Assembly: GCA_964418645.1 (NCBI GenBank)
Contig: CAYQME010000004.1
Coordinates: 17,773 to 81,772 of the forward strand
Length of the DNA stretch: 64,000 nt
Origin: JAADHG01 sp964418645
Lineage (GTDB): Bacteria; Bacteroidota; Bacteroidia; Flavobacteriales; Flavobacteriaceae
Direction of reading: 5' to 3'
Shown here: in pieces, positions 1 to 9,150 of the stretch
Layout of the letters: every line of letters starts with the position of its first letter
Numbering within the stretch: position 1 is the first letter of the stretch
Made by a program: the position numbers and the translations under genes
Notes under the pieces: model-generated
The model's database searches: none
Seen by the model: the letters and a program-made list of their open reading frames with translations, nothing else
What the model was told of the DNA's origin: nothing

Positions 1-2
1 AA

Positions 3-743
3 TATAATGAAAAATTTAAAGCACGTAAATTAAATCCTAATGATGGTCATCAGTTTTTGCCTTATATAGTGTTAGTTGTTGATGAATTTGCCGATTTAAT
101 AATGACCACAGGAAAAGAAGTAGAAACACCTATTGCACGCCTTGCCCAATTAGCCAGAGCTATAGGTATTCATTTAATAATTGCCACCCAAAGGCCATCA
201 GTAAACGTAATAACAGGTGTTATTAAGGCAAATTTCCCTGCACGAGTAGCATTTAGAGTAACTAGTAAAATAGATTCCAGAACAATTTTAGATGGCTCAG
301 GAGCCGACCAACTTATTGGACGAGGTGATATGCTTTTTACACAAGGAAACGACCTTATTCGTTTGCAATGTGCATTTGTAGATACACCAGAAATTGACCG
401 TGTGACAGAGTTTATTGGCTCTCAAAAAGCATATCCAGAAGCACATATGCTTCCTGAGTATTTTGGTGAAGAAAGTGGCACAAGTATTGATATAAATATT
501 TCAGATCGAGATAAATTATTTAGAGATGCTGCAGAGATAATTGTTACAGCACAACAAGGTTCCGCATCATTATTACAACGCAAATTAAAACTTGGTTACA
601 ACAGAGCAGGTCGGTTAATAGACCAATTAGAGGCTGCAGGTATAGTCGGACATTTTGAAGGTAGTAAGGCTAGACAAGTGTTAGTGCCAGATTTGGTAGC
701 TTTAGACCAACTTTTAGCAAATGAAAATAATAACACAGATTAA
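3..743 (+). CDS. ftsK: DNA translocase FtsK, C-terminal part (5' end outside window)
   Basis: This is the C-terminal part of the FtsK/SpoIIIE DNA translocase, which pumps chromosome ends through the closing septum. The reading frame is open from base 3, so the start lies upstream of the window. The Walker B stretch VLVVDEFADLI is near the start, followed by the motor segment with ATQRPSVNVITG. The last ~65 residues form the winged-helix gamma domain that reads polar DNA motifs (GSASLLQRKLKLGYNRAG ... GIVGHFEGSKARQVL). The N-terminal membrane domain and Walker A are not in view. The next gene starts 1 bp after the stop, so the two are probably cotranscribed. Confidence 0.95.
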   Translation, partial: YNEKFKARKLNPNDGHQFLPYIVLVVDEFADLIMTTGKEVETPIARLAQLARAIGIHLIIATQRPSVNVITGVIKANFPARVAFRVTSKIDSRTILDGSGADQLIGRGDMLFTQGNDLIRLQCAFVDTPEIDRVTEFIGSQKAYPEAHMLPEYFGEESGTSIDINISDRDKLFRDAAEIIVTAQQGSASLLQRKLKLGYNRAGRLIDQLEAAGIVGHFEGSKARQVLVPDLVALDQLLANENNNTD

Positions 744-744
744 A

Positions 745-1386
745 ATGAAAAATATATTAATAGCATTTCTCATTGTGTGTAGCACAGTTACATTTGCTCA
801 AAACAAAACTAAAGCAAAAAAATTATTAGACGAAGTTAATATCAAGGTTAAAGGCTATGATAATATTTCTATAGCTTTTAAGTATGTACTAATTAATACT
901 GAAGAAAATATTAAACAAGAAACCCAAGGAGATGTTATTATGCAAGGTGAAAAATATGTTCTAAACATAATGGGAATTACACGAATATATGACGGAAAAA
1001 CATTGTACAGTATTAGTCCTGAAGATGAAGAAGTAACTATTTCTAGCGAGAATACAGAAGACGAAAATACCATCACACCTAGCAAAATGTTATCATTTTA
1101 TGAAGAAGGTTATAATTACACTATGGATATTGTTCAAAATGTTAATGGTAGAAAAATACAGTATGTAAAGTTAATCCCTATCGATTCTAAATCAGAAATC
1201 AAACATGTACTTCTAGGTATAGACACTAAAACAAAGCACATTTATAACCTTATTGAAATTGGTGCTAATAATACTAAAACTACGCTTACTGTTAATTCTT
1301 TTAAAACAAACGAGCCTCTATCAAAAACCTTGTTTACTTTTGACGCAAAGAAATACAAAGATTATTTTATCAATAAATTAGACTAG
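745..1386 (+). CDS. LolA-like outer-membrane lipoprotein carrier protein
   Basis: A 213-residue secreted protein of the LolA-like family, which shuttles lipoproteins across the periplasm. I chose the ATG at 745 over the in-frame ATG at 721 because it gives a clean signal peptide (MKNILIAFLIVCSTVTFA, cut before QN) and removes overlap with ftsK. The body is a beta-rich pattern typical of LolA (GDVIMQGEKYVLNI, DGKTLYSISPEDEEV, near-C-terminal FTFDAKKY). It sits between ftsK and an LPS-type permease gene, the usual Bacteroidota order. Family assignment is by overall pattern. A general LolA-fold chaperone with another cargo remains possible. Confidence 0.85.
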   Translation: MKNILIAFLIVCSTVTFAQNKTKAKKLLDEVNIKVKGYDNISIAFKYVLINTEENIKQETQGDVIMQGEKYVLNIMGITRIYDGKTLYSISPEDEEVTISSENTEDENTITPSKMLSFYEEGYNYTMDIVQNVNGRKIQYVKLIPIDSKSEIKHVLLGIDTKTKHIYNLIEIGANNTKTTLTVNSFKTNEPLSKTLFTFDAKKYKDYFINKLD

Positions 1387-1396
1387 ATTTTTCTCT

Positions 1397-3391
1397 GTGA
1401 AAATATTAGATAGATATATACTTGTTACGTATTTAAAAACATTCTTTAGCGTATTTATCATTCTCTTGTTGATTTTTATTTTGCAATCCGTTTGGTTATA
1501 TATTACTGAACTAGCTGGTAAGGACTTAGAGATTGATATTATTGCCAAGTTTTTATTATATGTCTCTCCCAGAATTATAGTGCTAGTACTACCTCTAACA
1601 ATTTTATTGGCATCTATTATGGTATTTGGCAAATTTGCCGAAAACTATGAATTTGCCGCCATGAAATCTACAGGAATCTCACTACAACGTGCTATGAGGG
1701 GATTAAGTTTCTTTATTGTTGGATTAGCAATAACTACCTTTTTCTTTGCAAACAATGTCATTCCAACAGCAGAATTCAGTTTTTATAATCTCAGAAAAAA
1801 TATTGCCAAGAAAAAACCTGCAATGGCAATTGCCAAAGGGCAATTTAACCAAATTGGAGATTTAATAAATATTAAGGTAAGAGACAAAAGTGGCGATCGT
1901 GGGCAGTATTTAGAAGACGTTATCATTCATAAAAAAAGTAAAAAAACTGATGGCAATTTTACGGTCATAGTATCAAAAACTGGTGAGCTTATAAGTAGTG
2001 AAGATTCCGACATCTTAGAATTAGTGTTATTTGATGGGAATTTCTATGATGATTTGCAACCGAAGGATTATAACCAAAGAACAAAAAACAAGCCTCAAAT
2101 AAAAAGTACTTTTGAAAAATACACCTTAAACATTGACCTTTCAAAAATTAACAATGTAGATTTAGACAAGAAAGATATATCTAATAAGTATTCCATGTTA
2201 AATATTAAAGAACTAAACTATACTATTGATACTTTAAAGGTAGACAAAAAAAAGGATTATGATGATTTAGCATTTGCAATGTACAATCGTACAGCAGCTC
2301 CAACTTTAAATATAAACATTACCCCTAAAGAAATAGATTCGGTATATGCAGGCGAAAATTTTATTGATTTATTTACAGTCAAGAAAAAAGACCAAATAGT
2401 TGAGTTAGCTATAAACTCAGTAAATAGCACCAATCAAATAATTAGTACTAAGAAAAAAATGCTTGCCATACACGGAAAAAATTTAAACAAGCATATTATT
2501 TCATATTATGAAAAATTCGCATTAGGGTTTGCTTGTATTATCCTATTTTTTATAGGTGCTCCGTTAGGTGCATTAATTAAAAAAGGAGGTATTGGTTTGC
2601 CAATAGTTATTGCCATTGTCTTATTTTTGACCTATCACTTTATTGGTATTTTCGCAAAGAATAGTGCTGAAGACAGCAGTATTAACCCCATTTTAGCTAC
2701 ATGGTTGTCAACAATTATCATGCTTCCGCTAAGTATCTATTTAACAAATAGAGCAACCAAAGATAGAAGTCTAGTTGATTTGGATAGTGTTCTTTTACCG
2801 TTTAAAAATATCTTATCTAAAAAGACAATTACTACTTCTTTAAATAAAGACGTATTTATAGATGAAAATTCAAAAGCGTATCATACTATTCAAGGATATT
2901 CTAACGACAAACTTATTGATATTGTTAAAAATTATAGACAATACGATATTGACGAAAGCTATAGAAATTCAGCGTTACAACTTCTAAATGATAGAGGGAT
3001 TACTGAAGAAGAATTACGTTTTGGTGGGAACTTGCTAAATGAAAATTATGAGAATGCTTTACGTTACAAAATCAATTTCGAAAGTAACTGCGCAATTACA
3101 TATAAGCTATATTTAATATCCCTTATTACTGATATATCAGGCGCAGTTTTAAACAACAATGGTTTTCCAGTGATTGGCAAAACACTAATTGTATTAGGTG
3201 TTTTTGTTACTATTTTATACCTTATTTATTTTGGCAAAACATTTATCAATCAATCAAACTTCTATAAAGTTATTGGAAAAAACACAGCATATAATCCTAC
3301 TGCATTTATTATTATTGGTATTCCTTTATACTTTATTTATCATGCTTATTTTAATACTAAACTTAAAGAAGATTTAAAACAAATTAGATAG
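1397..3391 (+). CDS. LptF/LptG (YjgP/YjgQ) family permease
   Basis: An inner-membrane permease of the LptF/LptG family, which with LptB extracts lipopolysaccharide from the inner membrane. The start is GTG at 1397, giving MKILDRYILVTYLKTFF, the typical family start. Three hydrophobic segments lie in the first ~120 residues, then a periplasmic jellyroll-like region, then three more membrane segments at about 375-452 (FALGFACIILFFIGAPLGA is characteristic). At 664 residues it is much longer than the ~360 of E. coli LptF. A ~200-residue C-terminal extension carries two more hydrophobic stretches (about 593-612 and 634-652). It follows the LolA-like gene by 10 bp, which suggests an envelope operon. 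Confidence 0.88.
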   Translation: MKILDRYILVTYLKTFFSVFIILLLIFILQSVWLYITELAGKDLEIDIIAKFLLYVSPRIIVLVLPLTILLASIMVFGKFAENYEFAAMKSTGISLQRAMRGLSFFIVGLAITTFFFANNVIPTAEFSFYNLRKNIAKKKPAMAIAKGQFNQIGDLINIKVRDKSGDRGQYLEDVIIHKKSKKTDGNFTVIVSKTGELISSEDSDILELVLFDGNFYDDLQPKDYNQRTKNKPQIKSTFEKYTLNIDLSKINNVDLDKKDISNKYSMLNIKELNYTIDTLKVDKKKDYDDLAFAMYNRTAAPTLNINITPKEIDSVYAGENFIDLFTVKKKDQIVELAINSVNSTNQIISTKKKMLAIHGKNLNKHIISYYEKFALGFACIILFFIGAPLGALIKKGGIGLPIVIAIVLFLTYHFIGIFAKNSAEDSSINPILATWLSTIIMLPLSIYLTNRATKDRSLVDLDSVLLPFKNILSKKTITTSLNKDVFIDENSKAYHTIQGYSNDKLIDIVKNYRQYDIDESYRNSALQLLNDRGITEEELRFGGNLLNENYENALRYKINFESNCAITYKLYLISLITDISGAVLNNNGFPVIGKTLIVLGVFVTILYLIYFGKTFINQSNFYKVIGKNTAYNPTAFIIIGIPLYFIYHAYFNTKLKEDLKQIR

Positions 3392-3407
3392 GTCTTAAAA
3401 TATACAA

Positions 3408-3415
3408 TATCTTTG
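3408..3415 (+). promoter_or_regulatory. Bacteroidota -7 element (TATCTTTG) before ribB/ribBX
   Basis: TATCTTTG matches the TAnnTTTG -7 consensus and lies 18 bp before the ATG at 3434. I see no clear TTG at the -33 spacing, so only the -7 half is supported. Confidence 0.45.
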
Positions 3416-3433
3416 CAACCTAATTGATAATGT

Positions 3434-4591
3434 ATGACAAGTATAAATACTGTAGCTAGCAAAATGCAAATACAATTAAATACTATTGAAGATGCTATAA
3501 ACGATATTCGCCAAGGTAAGGTGATTATTGTTGTAGATGATGAAAATCGTGAAAATGAAGGCGATTTTATAGCTGCTGCTGAAAAAGCAACGCCTGAGAT
3601 GATTAATTTCATGGCAGCTCAAGGACGTGGTTTAATTTGTGTACCCCTAACCGAAAACAGATGTAAAGATTTAGATTTACATATGATGGTAAGTAACAAT
3701 ACTGACCCTATGGAAACTGCTTTTACGGTCTCCGTAGACCTAAGAGGTGGTGGTGTTACAACAGGCATTTCCGCAAGCGATAGAGCAAAAACTATTCATG
3801 CCCTTATTAATTCTGAAACTAAACCTTTTGAGTTGGCACGTCCAGGTCATATTTTTCCTTTAGTAGCAAAACAAGGTGGTGTACTACGAAGAACAGGTCA
3901 TACAGAAGCTGCAATTGATTTTGCAAGACTAGCAGGTTTAAAACCCTCAGGTGTTATTGTTGAAATAATGAATGAAGATGGTTCTATGGCACGTTTACCT
4001 CAGCTATTAGAAGTTGCAAAAAAGTTTGATTTAAAAATTGTATCCATTGAAGATCTGGTTGCTTATCGTATGGAGCACGATTCTTTAATTGAGAAAAAAG
4101 AAGACTTCAATATAGAAACTCGCTTTGGTAGTTTTAGGTTAAGAGCCTACCAGCAAACCACAAACGATCAAATCCATATCGCCTTAACTAAAGGTGTTTG
4201 GAGCCCTGAAGAATCAGTATTAACACGAATTAATTCTAAACTAGTTAATAATGATATTTTGGGCACTTTAACAAATAATGCCGACAAAAAGTTAGATGAA
4301 ATGTTTAAGGTTATTAACGATTCAGGAAAAGGCGCCGTACTTTTTATTAACCAAAAAGTAGAATCCACAAATATTTTAAATCGATTAGCCGTTTTAAAAG
4401 GTACTCAAATAAAAAACAAAATCGTTAAAGCACCTAGAATTGAAATGGATACGAAAGATTTTGGTATTGGAGCACAAATTCTTCACGATTTAAACATTCA
4501 TAAACTTCGATTAATATCCAATAGCGAACAAACCAAACGTGTAGGTATGATTGGTTATGGTCTTGAAATTATGGAGTATATAAAGTACTAA
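3434..4591 (+). CDS. ribB: 3,4-dihydroxy-2-butanone 4-phosphate synthase with degenerate GTP cyclohydrolase II-like domain (RibBX-like)
   Basis: The N-terminal ~210 residues are a RibB enzyme, converting ribulose 5-phosphate to the four-carbon riboflavin precursor. Visible motifs are DDENRENEGDF (residues 35-45, acidic metal/substrate loop) and RTGHTEAAID (about 153-162). The C-terminal half (from ~226, TRFGSFRLRAYQ) aligns by eye with GTP cyclohydrolase II. It lacks the family's RVHSECLTGD segment and the C-x10-C-x-C zinc ligands: the matching stretch reads VLTRINSKLVNNDILGTL. It is therefore unlikely to hydrolyse GTP, and a separate RibA should exist elsewhere. In-frame ATGs at 3434 and 3464 are both plausible starts. 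It overlaps the convergent aminotransferase gene by 4 bp. Confidence 0.85.
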   Translation: MTSINTVASKMQIQLNTIEDAINDIRQGKVIIVVDDENRENEGDFIAAAEKATPEMINFMAAQGRGLICVPLTENRCKDLDLHMMVSNNTDPMETAFTVSVDLRGGGVTTGISASDRAKTIHALINSETKPFELARPGHIFPLVAKQGGVLRRTGHTEAAIDFARLAGLKPSGVIVEIMNEDGSMARLPQLLEVAKKFDLKIVSIEDLVAYRMEHDSLIEKKEDFNIETRFGSFRLRAYQQTTNDQIHIALTKGVWSPEESVLTRINSKLVNNDILGTLTNNADKKLDEMFKVINDSGKGAVLFINQKVESTNILNRLAVLKGTQIKNKIVKAPRIEMDTKDFGIGAQILHDLNIHKLRLISNSEQTKRVGMIGYGLEIMEYIKY

Positions 4592-5784
4592 ATCAGTACT
4601 TTTTTAATACAATTTACCATCTTTGAGGCTCTGATCTTAACCTCTTCGTCTGTCCAAGATAGTTTAATTAAACATGAGATATTTCGACCAATATAATGGT
4701 CGGACTGTGGAAATGTCTGTTTTTTTAAATATGATAACCCATTTTTAACTTCAGCAGAAAGTGGTTGCAAGGTTTTTAAATCTGTAAGATGTTGCCACTT
4801 ACGAATATAATGCCAACTATTATTATAATAATGAAAACAGGCATCTATACCATTTTCTTTAAAGGCTTCAGAAACTTTTTTAGCGGTTTCTAAATTTGGT
4901 AAAAAGAAGCTTAAAAACGAGTAGCTCTCCACTCCTCCTTCTGGAACGGTTCTAAAAGTAACTTCTGGGATTACAGACAATGCTTCATGAATTATTGTGT
5001 AGTTTTTCTTCTGAATAGTTACAAATTCATCCAAACGTCTTAACTGAGCTAATCCAACAGCTGCATGCAGTTCGGATATTCTAAAGTTATATCCTAAAAA
5101 AGGATGGGTTTCTGCACCTCTGTCATTTCCTACGTGGTCATGTCCATGATCAGAAAAATGTTCTGCATTGCGATAAAATTTTTCGTTATTGGTTAACACT
5201 GCTCCACCTTCGCCACAGGTAATAATTTTTACATAGTCTAAAGACAAACAACCTAAATCGCCAATGCTTCCCAATGGTTTTCCTTTATATGTAGCTCCAG
5301 TTGCTTGCGACGAATCTTCAATTAAAACTAAATTGTTTGTATTACAAATATCTTTCAGGACATCTAAATTTGCCATACTACCACACATATGTACTGGCAT
5401 TATAGCTTTAGTTTTAGAAGTGATGGCTTTTTTTACTGCTTCGGGATCTAAAGTTAATGTATCATCAATATCAACCAAAATTGGAATAGCACCAAGCATC
5501 ATTATAGCTTCAAAACTGGCTACAAATGTAAACGTTGGCATAATAACCTCATCACCAGCGCCAATTCCAGCTGATACTAATGCTATAGTAACTGCTGCTG
5601 TTCCACTAGATACCAGTTGAGCATGTTTTACTTGAAGTTGGTTCTCTAATTCTTGCTCAAGTTCTTTAGCTTTCCAATGTCCATTACGCATACCATCAAA
5701 TCCATAACGCATTAGTACACCACTTTCTAGAACATCATTAACTTCCTTACGTTCGGCATCTCCAAACAATTCAAATCCAGGCAT
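4588..5784 (-). CDS. DegT/DnrJ/EryC1/StrS family PLP-dependent aminotransferase
   Basis: A 398-residue fold type I aminotransferase of the family that installs amino groups on nucleotide sugars or cyclitols. The PLP lysine is Lys186 in SLDYVKIITCGEGGA. Other family signatures are SSGTAAVTIAL, DEVIMPTFTF, IEDSSQATGA and the substrate-binding GYNFRISELHAAVGLAQL. The exact substrate cannot be read from sequence. No glycosyltransferases or sugar-nucleotide enzymes flank it, so it is not part of an obvious surface-polysaccharide cluster here. A hairpin terminator upstream, belonging to the next leftward gene, separates the two transcripts. Confidence 0.9.
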   Translation of the reverse strand: MPGFELFGDAERKEVNDVLESGVLMRYGFDGMRNGHWKAKELEQELENQLQVKHAQLVSSGTAAVTIALVSAGIGAGDEVIMPTFTFVASFEAIMMLGAIPILVDIDDTLTLDPEAVKKAITSKTKAIMPVHMCGSMANLDVLKDICNTNNLVLIEDSSQATGATYKGKPLGSIGDLGCLSLDYVKIITCGEGGAVLTNNEKFYRNAEHFSDHGHDHVGNDRGAETHPFLGYNFRISELHAAVGLAQLRRLDEFVTIQKKNYTIIHEALSVIPEVTFRTVPEGGVESYSFLSFFLPNLETAKKVSEAFKENGIDACFHYYNNSWHYIRKWQHLTDLKTLQPLSAEVKNGLSYLKKQTFPQSDHYIGRNISCLIKLSWTDEEVKIRASKMVNCIKKVLI

Positions 5785-5830
5785 ATAATTTTAGGTTTAT
5801 ATTAATTCAAATCTACAATTATAATGTTCA

Positions 5831-5862
5831 AAAAAAAAGTGTCAACATTATTAGTTGACACT
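5831..5862 (-). terminator. Rho-independent terminator of the thioredoxin-like gene
   Basis: A perfect 9-bp inverted repeat (AGTGTCAAC at 5838-5846 and GTTGACACT at 5854-5862) is followed on the minus strand by eight T (5831-5838). It lies 22 bp past the stop of the leftward gene at 5884. Confidence 0.85.
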
Positions 5863-5883
5863 CTTTTTAGAATTTAATTTAGA

Positions 5884-6336
5884 TTAGTATTTTTCAATTA
5901 TCTCATCTAAAAAAGTAAAATGTTTATCCGTTTTTTGTAAGCTATTATAGCCATTCATATCCCCTAAAACTTTGCCTTCACTATTCATTCCGACCAATGT
6001 TGGGAAACTTCCCCTCCTATTATATTTCTGCATTAACAGCATATTCTTCCGCTTCTGGTCTTGTGAAATAATGCCACTTCGTCGTGGCAAATCTACTTTT
6101 AGCAAGACAAAACTTTCTGATTTTTTGATGAACTTTTCGGAATCAAAAAAATCAGCTTTCAATTTTTTACAAGGCGCACACCAATCACTTCCTGTAAAAT
6201 ACATTAGGATTGGTTTATCGTATTTTTCTGAAGCTTGCTTTGCTTCTTCAAAATCAGTCAACCAATTTAGTTTATGCTCTTGTGCATATGTACTTCCAAC
6301 ACAAATAAATAAAACTATAGTAACTATTCTCTTCAT
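5884..6336 (-). CDS. Secreted thioredoxin-family protein
   Basis: A 150-residue protein with a signal peptide (MKRIVTIVLFICVGSTYAQ) and a thioredoxin-like fold. The redox motif WCAPCKK has Cys53 and Cys56. The cis-proline region FPTLVGMNSEGKVLG lies near the C-terminus. It resembles the thioredoxin_7/DUF255-like periplasmic family, so a thiol-disulfide role outside the cytoplasm is likely, but the partner is unknown. It ends in a strong terminator and is followed by no cotranscribed gene. Confidence 0.85.
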   Translation of the reverse strand: MKRIVTIVLFICVGSTYAQEHKLNWLTDFEEAKQASEKYDKPILMYFTGSDWCAPCKKLKADFFDSEKFIKKSESFVLLKVDLPRRSGIISQDQKRKNMLLMQKYNRRGSFPTLVGMNSEGKVLGDMNGYNSLQKTDKHFTFLDEIIEKY

Positions 6337-6409
6337 GGTATATTTAATAAGTATGCGGCAAATATTGTAATTATCAATAATGTTAGCAAGAACCTTAACA
6401 GTTTATTGG

Positions 6410-7045
6410 CTAGAGTTCAAAAACACTTTCACTGACTTCTTTTCTAACTTTTTTAAGATCTGCAAAAATATCATCCTTTGCCCGATAACCAATTGGCATT
6501 ACCAAAACCGATTGTAATCCTTTCTTATCTAGGCCTAACAGTTTATCATATGCCTCTGGTGAAAATCCTTCCATTGGACATGCGTCAATATCTTCAACAG
6601 CGCAAACCGTAAGCAAATTCCCCATAGCTAAATATGCCTGCTTAACTGCCCAATTTTTAATACTTGCTTTGGGTTTATCTTTAAAATCTTCAATTAGAAA
6701 TTCTTTAAAAGGGTTTAGAATTTCGTCTGGAGTATTTCGTGCTTTTTTCACTCTATGAAAATAAGATTCAATATATTTTGAATCAATTTTTGTTTCTACA
6801 CAAAACACCAATACATGTGATGCTTGAGCAACTTGTTCTTGGTTCATTGAATGTTTAACTAAATTTGCTTGTAAATTTTTATTTTTTAAAATTAAAAGCT
6901 TTACTGGCTGCAATCCATACGACGTAGCTGTTAAATTAAAAGCTTCTTTTAATACCTCTAATTTTTCTGGTGTGACACTAACTGATTCATCAAATTTTTT
7001 AGCAGCATAACGCCATTTTAATTTACTAATTATGTTCATCTTCAA
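6410..7045 (-). CDS. NAD(P)H-dependent oxidoreductase, nitroreductase family
   Basis: A 211-residue FMN-dependent nitroreductase-like enzyme of the NfsB type. Typical features are KWRYAAKKFDES near the start, the FMN-contacting SYGLQPVKLLIL, a central AYLAMGNLLTVCAVEDIDACPMEG segment and VMPIGYRAKDD near the end. Such proteins reduce quinones, nitroaromatics or flavins with NAD(P)H. The substrate here is not predictable. The ATG at 7045 or the one two codons later (7039) could be used. It is a single-gene unit reading leftward. Confidence 0.88.
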   Translation of the reverse strand: MKMNIISKLKWRYAAKKFDESVSVTPEKLEVLKEAFNLTATSYGLQPVKLLILKNKNLQANLVKHSMNQEQVAQASHVLVFCVETKIDSKYIESYFHRVKKARNTPDEILNPFKEFLIEDFKDKPKASIKNWAVKQAYLAMGNLLTVCAVEDIDACPMEGFSPEAYDKLLGLDKKGLQSVLVMPIGYRAKDDIFADLKKVRKEVSESVFEL

Positions 7046-7135
7046 AATTTAAATACTTCACAAATATACGGGTGCAAATTTGTTATCTCTTATATAATCA
7101 TAAATAAATACAATTCGAATATAAAGAATAGACTA

Positions 7136-7900
7136 TTAGAAAAACCACAATTTTACGGCCATAAGAGTAACCATAACGATTAAAAATATTCGAACTACTT
7201 TATCTCCTTTTCTTACAGACCATCTACTTGATATCCATGCACCAGCAATATTCCCTGTAGATAAAATTAACCCATATTTCCAATTAATTTTATTGTTTAA
7301 ATAAAACATTACAATAGCACCAATAGTATAAATACATACAATGGTCACCTTTGTAGCATTGGCCTTAATTAAAGTCATTCTATTAACATAAGGAAGAAAA
7401 ATGAGCATTAAAAAACCAATCCCAGCATTAATAAATCCTCCATAAATACCCAAAAAGAAAAATACAATAATAGACAGCCACAAATACTTTCCTGTTGTTC
7501 GCTCTTTCAATTGTTGAAAGTTCATTTTTGGCTTAAACACAATCAATAAAACAACCACTATCATAACAATAGCAAGTATTCTATTAAACGTGTCTCCTTT
7601 AATATCAATAGCTATTTTAGCACCAATTAATGATCCCAATAATGCAGACAGACCACAATATATGCTAAATGGAAAGGTGGAAACACCTTTAGATTTAAAC
7701 CCTATTGCTCCTGTAAAGGTTTGTAAAAAAATAGCTATTCTATTGGTTCCATTGGCAACTGATGGTGGTAATCCCATAAAAATTAGAGCTGGTAGAGTTA
7801 ATAAAGTACCACCACCAGCGATTGTGTTAACAAAACCTGCTACAAAACCTGCAGCAACCAATAAAAGGACATTATAATCAAAATCTAAAAAGACATTCAT
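7136..7900 (-). CDS. TauE/SafE family membrane transporter
   Basis: A 254-residue integral membrane protein with about eight hydrophobic segments. The N-terminal half has the hallmark GFVAGFVNTIAGGGTLLTLPAL, a glycine-rich motif of the TauE/SafE family. The second half begins with the related GIYGGFINAGIGFLMLIFLP, reflecting the family's internal repeat. Members export or take up organosulfonates, sulfite or related anions. Nothing in the surroundings fixes the substrate. Confidence 0.88.
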   Translation of the reverse strand: MNVFLDFDYNVLLLVAAGFVAGFVNTIAGGGTLLTLPALIFMGLPPSVANGTNRIAIFLQTFTGAIGFKSKGVSTFPFSIYCGLSALLGSLIGAKIAIDIKGDTFNRILAIVMIVVVLLIVFKPKMNFQQLKERTTGKYLWLSIIVFFFLGIYGGFINAGIGFLMLIFLPYVNRMTLIKANATKVTIVCIYTIGAIVMFYLNNKINWKYGLILSTGNIAGAWISSRWSVRKGDKVVRIFLIVMVTLMAVKLWFF

Positions 7901-8006
7901 TATTTGAATTTATCAAAACAAAAGTATAAATAAAAAGGACAATTATTCTTTAGAAGTGAATGATTGATTTTGCTTTAGTTCTAATTATAAAATAATTTAA
8001 AAAACC

Positions 8007-8038
8007 TTTGACTGTATTAAAAAAGGATTCTATATTTG
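8007..8038 (+). promoter_or_regulatory. Promoter of tRNA-Ser (TTTG ... TATATTTG)
   Basis: A TTTG -33 element at 8007-8010 and a perfect TAnnTTTG -7 element (TATATTTG, 8031-8038) are separated by 20 bp, directly before the tRNA at 8050. Confidence 0.8.
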
Positions 8039-8049
8039 CAACCGCTAAA

Positions 8050-8134
8050 GGAGAATTGGCAGAGTGGTCGAATGCGGCAGTCTTGAAAACTGTTGAGGGT
8101 CACACCTCCGGGGGTTCGAATCCCTCATTCTCCG
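8050..8134 (+). tRNA. tRNA-Ser (anticodon TGA)
   Basis: Class II tRNA of 85 nt. The acceptor stem GGAGAAT pairs with ATTCTCC, with discriminator G at 8134. The anticodon stem GCAGT/ACTGT encloses the loop CTTGAAA, giving anticodon TGA. A long variable arm (GAGGGTCACACCTC region) precedes a canonical T arm with GGTTCGAATCC. CCA is not encoded. A promoter lies upstream and a hairpin terminator follows within 10 bp. Confidence 0.97.
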
Positions 8135-8140
8135 CAAAGT

Positions 8141-8170
8141 AAAAACCCATAACAATGTTATGGGTTTTTT
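8141..8170 (+). terminator. Hairpin terminator, probably shared by tRNA-Ser and the convergent gene
   Basis: A 13-bp perfect inverted repeat (8141-8153 with 8157-8169) around a 3-nt loop, A-rich on the left and T-rich on the right. It can terminate tRNA-Ser rightward and the gene ending at 8194 leftward. Confidence 0.85.
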
Positions 8171-8193
8171 GCTTAAATATTTTTAAAATTTAT

Positions 8194-9129
8194 TTAGTCT
8201 TCTAATACTTTAGAACTATAATATGCCATCTGGCGTGTTATTTTTCCATCATCATTAAAATCGTGAATATATAAGATAGGTAATTCAAACTTTTTATTAT
8301 CCGATTTTCTAATTAATCTAATTGTCCACCAGGATTGTGCTACTTTGCTATTACCTATTTCATATTCTAAATAATCTGGATAACCACTTAAATCAAAACT
8401 TACAACATCCCAAACTTCTCTAATTTTTTTAATTTCTTCCTTTTGTTCATCAAGGGAAAGAGCTTTACCTTGAGGAGTTTCACTATTACTAAATCTAGCA
8501 TTATCAGCAAAATAACTATACGCGTTATCAAAATCTCCGTGCTCGAAAGCTCTAATTACTTTTCTTACAGTATTAATATTTTCATGATGGTTGTAAATGA
8601 TTCCATTTTTTCTATCAACAAAACTTTGACTGAATTCAGCCCAAGGACGATTATTATCATAAGTAATCATACGTTTGATTTTATTATCTTTATCGATAAC
8701 AAATAGCCTGTGTATTGGCATATCCAATTTTACACCAGTTTTATTATTAACACCTTTAAATTGATCCCAAGTCTGCACCCATAATCCGTCACCATCACCT
8801 TTATACTCTAAGGCATCAGGATAAGCTCCAGGAGATCTTTCATAACTTTTATAATCTACATTATTTTTAAACCATTTTACACCGCGTAAGAAATTTGATT
8901 TGTCTCTACCTTTGTTATTAGGGTTTATGTTAGTGCCACTAAATGACTTAAAATCGTCGGCTAACAACGATGCAACTTTCGCTGAATCACTTTCAACAAA
9001 AAAGGCATGTAGCATATCTTCAACAACAGTAATTGCTGGATGCTCATTGTAAATAGTTCCGTTTTTTTTCTTTTGGGAATACATGATGACTGTAAACATC
9101 ATCATAAAAATAATTACACTTTTTTTCAT
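8194..9129 (-). CDS. Secreted protein with two NTF2/SnoaL-like domains
   Basis: A 311-residue protein with a signal peptide (MKKSVIIFMMMFTVIMYS) and two repeats of a SnoaL/NTF2-like alpha+beta domain. Each repeat has a helix with HAFFVESDSAKVASLLADDF or RAFEHGDFDNAYSYFADNA, then an aromatic-rich sheet. Both repeats start with similar text, NGTIYNEHPA and NGIIYNHHEN, pointing to internal duplication. The start is the ATG at 9127-9129; any longer frame runs into the assembly gap and is artefactual. The function is unknown; this fold binds small ligands or acts as a small enzyme. Its upstream promoter would lie in or next to the gap. Confidence 0.78.
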   Translation of the reverse strand: MKKSVIIFMMMFTVIMYSQKKKNGTIYNEHPAITVVEDMLHAFFVESDSAKVASLLADDFKSFSGTNINPNNKGRDKSNFLRGVKWFKNNVDYKSYERSPGAYPDALEYKGDGDGLWVQTWDQFKGVNNKTGVKLDMPIHRLFVIDKDNKIKRMITYDNNRPWAEFSQSFVDRKNGIIYNHHENINTVRKVIRAFEHGDFDNAYSYFADNARFSNSETPQGKALSLDEQKEEIKKIREVWDVVSFDLSGYPDYLEYEIGNSKVAQSWWTIRLIRKSDNKKFELPILYIHDFNDDGKITRQMAYYSSKVLED

Positions 9130-9150
9130 TTTAAATTGGTTTTGGTTAAT

